A stretch of 64,000 bases of DNA from Struthidea cinerea (lineage: Eukaryota > Chordata > Aves > Passeriformes > Corcoracidae): positions 656,679-720,678 of the forward strand of contig VZTI01001722.1 of NCBI GenBank assembly GCA_013397865.1, in the 5' to 3' direction. Both the position numbers and the translations under genes were made by a program. This document shows, piece after piece, positions 62,067-64,000 of this stretch. Each line of letters starts with the position of its first letter. The first letter of the stretch is position 1. The notes under the pieces are model-generated. The model was not told the DNA's origin, made no database searches, and saw only the letters and a program-made list of their open reading frames with translations.

Positions 62067-64000
62067 TTTATTGATATATTTTGTGGAGTTCACATATTTT
62101 TGTACAGCAAACATAACACTGTAGGCCACAAGAAGCTGCAGCACTATTGTTTAATAGCAGCAAGGTATATTTTATAATCAGGGTATGTGGACAATAAATA
62201 GTCTGTTTCTTTGGATGTGAATGTTTAAAATGAAGTTCTGCTGCAGCTTCATAATGTGATTGCTATTTTACAGAGCTTATACACAAAAATATATATGCAA
62301 TCTTTTTGTCTATATTTATACAAATACAACAGTAGTTTGTGAATACATTTTAAAGTACATATACATGATAAGCAACTCAATTTCCCATATCACAGGATAG
62401 CAAATTTTAAATGCAAGAAACATATACAAATTCAGTCTGGAATGCAGGGTTTTCTGTGTTCATTTTTTTTCCTCTATTTTTTTTTTGACTCAAAACTTTT
62501 ATCATTAAAAACATTTTAGCATACAAGTCCAAACAATTTTTCCACTAGCTAAAAATATAATTTCAGCAATCCAAGTCAGGTTTGGGTGTGTCATCGTTCC
62601 CCAATATACTCTTCCCAGTTTTTGTCTAAGGCTTTTAGTAACATATAGCATGTTCTTCACTCCACACCATATAAAAAGCCCACATTTAACATTAACTAGC
62701 AGTCAGCTATTTTTGTGAACAAGAGCTGGGCTTGTCAGCGTTTAAATTTGCATGTCCAAAATATTACTTCTGCAAGTGCATATGAATACATTGTGGTGTT
62801 GCACAAAGTTCATTAATGACAAATTAAGTCACAGTATAAAAATATATCATACAACTATAGGTCTAGTATAGTCCTTTTTTTCTATGGGTAAAAATACATC
62901 TGAATGAGACAGGGAGGTTTGTAGCACCATGAGAGGAGTTGTATCCCAAGTTACATTAGCAGCATGATCCAATATAACAATATTGCAGGAGTGTTTCTGA
63001 GGAGATAAACATTCACTCTGGTTCAACTGTACCACTGAAGCTTATACTGAAAAGTGTTTACATATGATTAGCAATAGTTCTGTGTCACTTCCAGGGCTAG
63101 ATAACTGTTATCAAAAGACACTGCCTTCCAACAAAAGTAAGACACCCTTATTGCATAAAAGCTTTGGGACTACCCAAACACATTTTGAACTACTGTGGCG
63201 TTACTTGTAAGTTGAGCATGATGCTAAGTAAGCTGTGGTTTAAACTGTACACTGCGGGGAAGCAGGATGGGCAGCTAAGCCTATAATGGTTTACTACATA
63301 CCAGATAAGTACATATATTTCAGAGGCTTATCTATAGACTGAGAAGAATACAGGAGAAGCTGCTAAACCAGTGTATGAGACAGACATAACAAAGGATGCA
63401 GGATCCCCTCAACATTTACGGATGCAGGATCAGGCCCTACGTTAACTTCAGACAGCAGCATAGCGATGATAGGATATGATAAAAAATTCTGTATCAAATA
63501 CTGCATGTTAAATAGTTTTGACAAAGTTTACCATCAAGAACTCCAGAGGACACAGTTTGCAAACGGTAAGGACAAACTCCTAAATGTTTTTGACTGGTAT
63601 TCAAAATGGCAGTAGAAGACAGTGTAGTTTGAAACATGTAAACCTAGTAAAAACCATTGTAAAACCCTTAAGAAAGACACACTGGTTCTGTGCAATATAG
63701 CAAATTGATAAGAAAACACTGTAAAAATGTACCTGTTTAAAATTACAATGTCTACCATTTTGTACACAAAGCATTATACCAAAGGCCTACATATATGTAA
63801 TCTAATGGCACTTGAAACAAATTATAATAAAAGGTTTTATAATAAAAAGCATAACCTGTAAGAAATTTTCTTAAAAGGTTTAGGTTTTCTTTTTGAAAGT
63901 GCTATATCTTGTAATATGTGTAACATAGAGGTTGACCAAGCTTTATTTTAAAAAATATTGGCCTATAATACAAGTTTAGCTCACTAGGCAAATGATCCTG
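62067..64000 (-). other. Possible PLAG1 3' UTR (partial)
   Basis: AT-rich sequence with no long ORF at the place where PLAG1, the next gene after MOS in vertebrates and on the same strand, should end. On minus an AATAAA (62072-62067, in tatcaataaaattac) could be its final signal. No zinc-finger coding sequence is in the window, so the assignment rests on gene order alone. Confidence 0.35.

Overview
This window is vertebrate nuclear DNA, almost certainly from a bird. The genes have introns with GT-AG junctions and lie far apart. The interspersed repeats are nearly all CR1 LINE fragments, the typical avian retroelement. The gene order LYN – RPS20 – MOS (then expected PLAG1) is the conserved synteny of human 8q12 and avian chromosome 2. 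MOS is an intact single-exon gene of 349 codons, the length I recall for avian c-mos.

Layout, left to right. The last intron, last coding exon and 3' UTR of the Src-family kinase LYN are on + (1 to about 4520). Convergent with it, on the minus strand, is a complete 19-exon kinesin-6 gene of the KIF20 subfamily (about 5905 to 30545). I could join all 18 coding exons in one open frame of 832 codons plus stop (2,499 nt) with matching splice phases. Its CpG-rich promoter has two CCAAT boxes in a tandem repeat and runs into a 188-base assembly gap (30621-30808). RPS20 follows on minus (32769 to about 35711; 4 exons, exon 1 holding only the ATG), with a TATA box, a TOP-like start and a CpG island. 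About 16.5 kb of mostly gene-free DNA comes next, containing CR1 copies, among them a 1.8-kb antisense CR1 with reverse transcriptase remnants. MOS is on minus (52450-53499). About 8.5 kb with no recognisable gene follows. The last 2 kb are AT-rich and may be the 3' UTR of PLAG1 on minus; that call rests on synteny and one poly(A) signal.

The genes are not an operon and are not known to act together. LYN is a membrane-associated tyrosine kinase of blood-cell signalling, RPS20 a housekeeping ribosomal protein, MOS the oocyte MAPKKK that holds the metaphase II arrest, and the kinesin is expected to act in cytokinesis. The points most worth a second look are the extra KIF20-type kinesin between LYN and RPS20, its GC-AG intron, its paired CCAAT promoter, and a short high-identity copy of part of MOS about 2.7 kb downstream of that gene. 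I found no convincing new multi-gene system.
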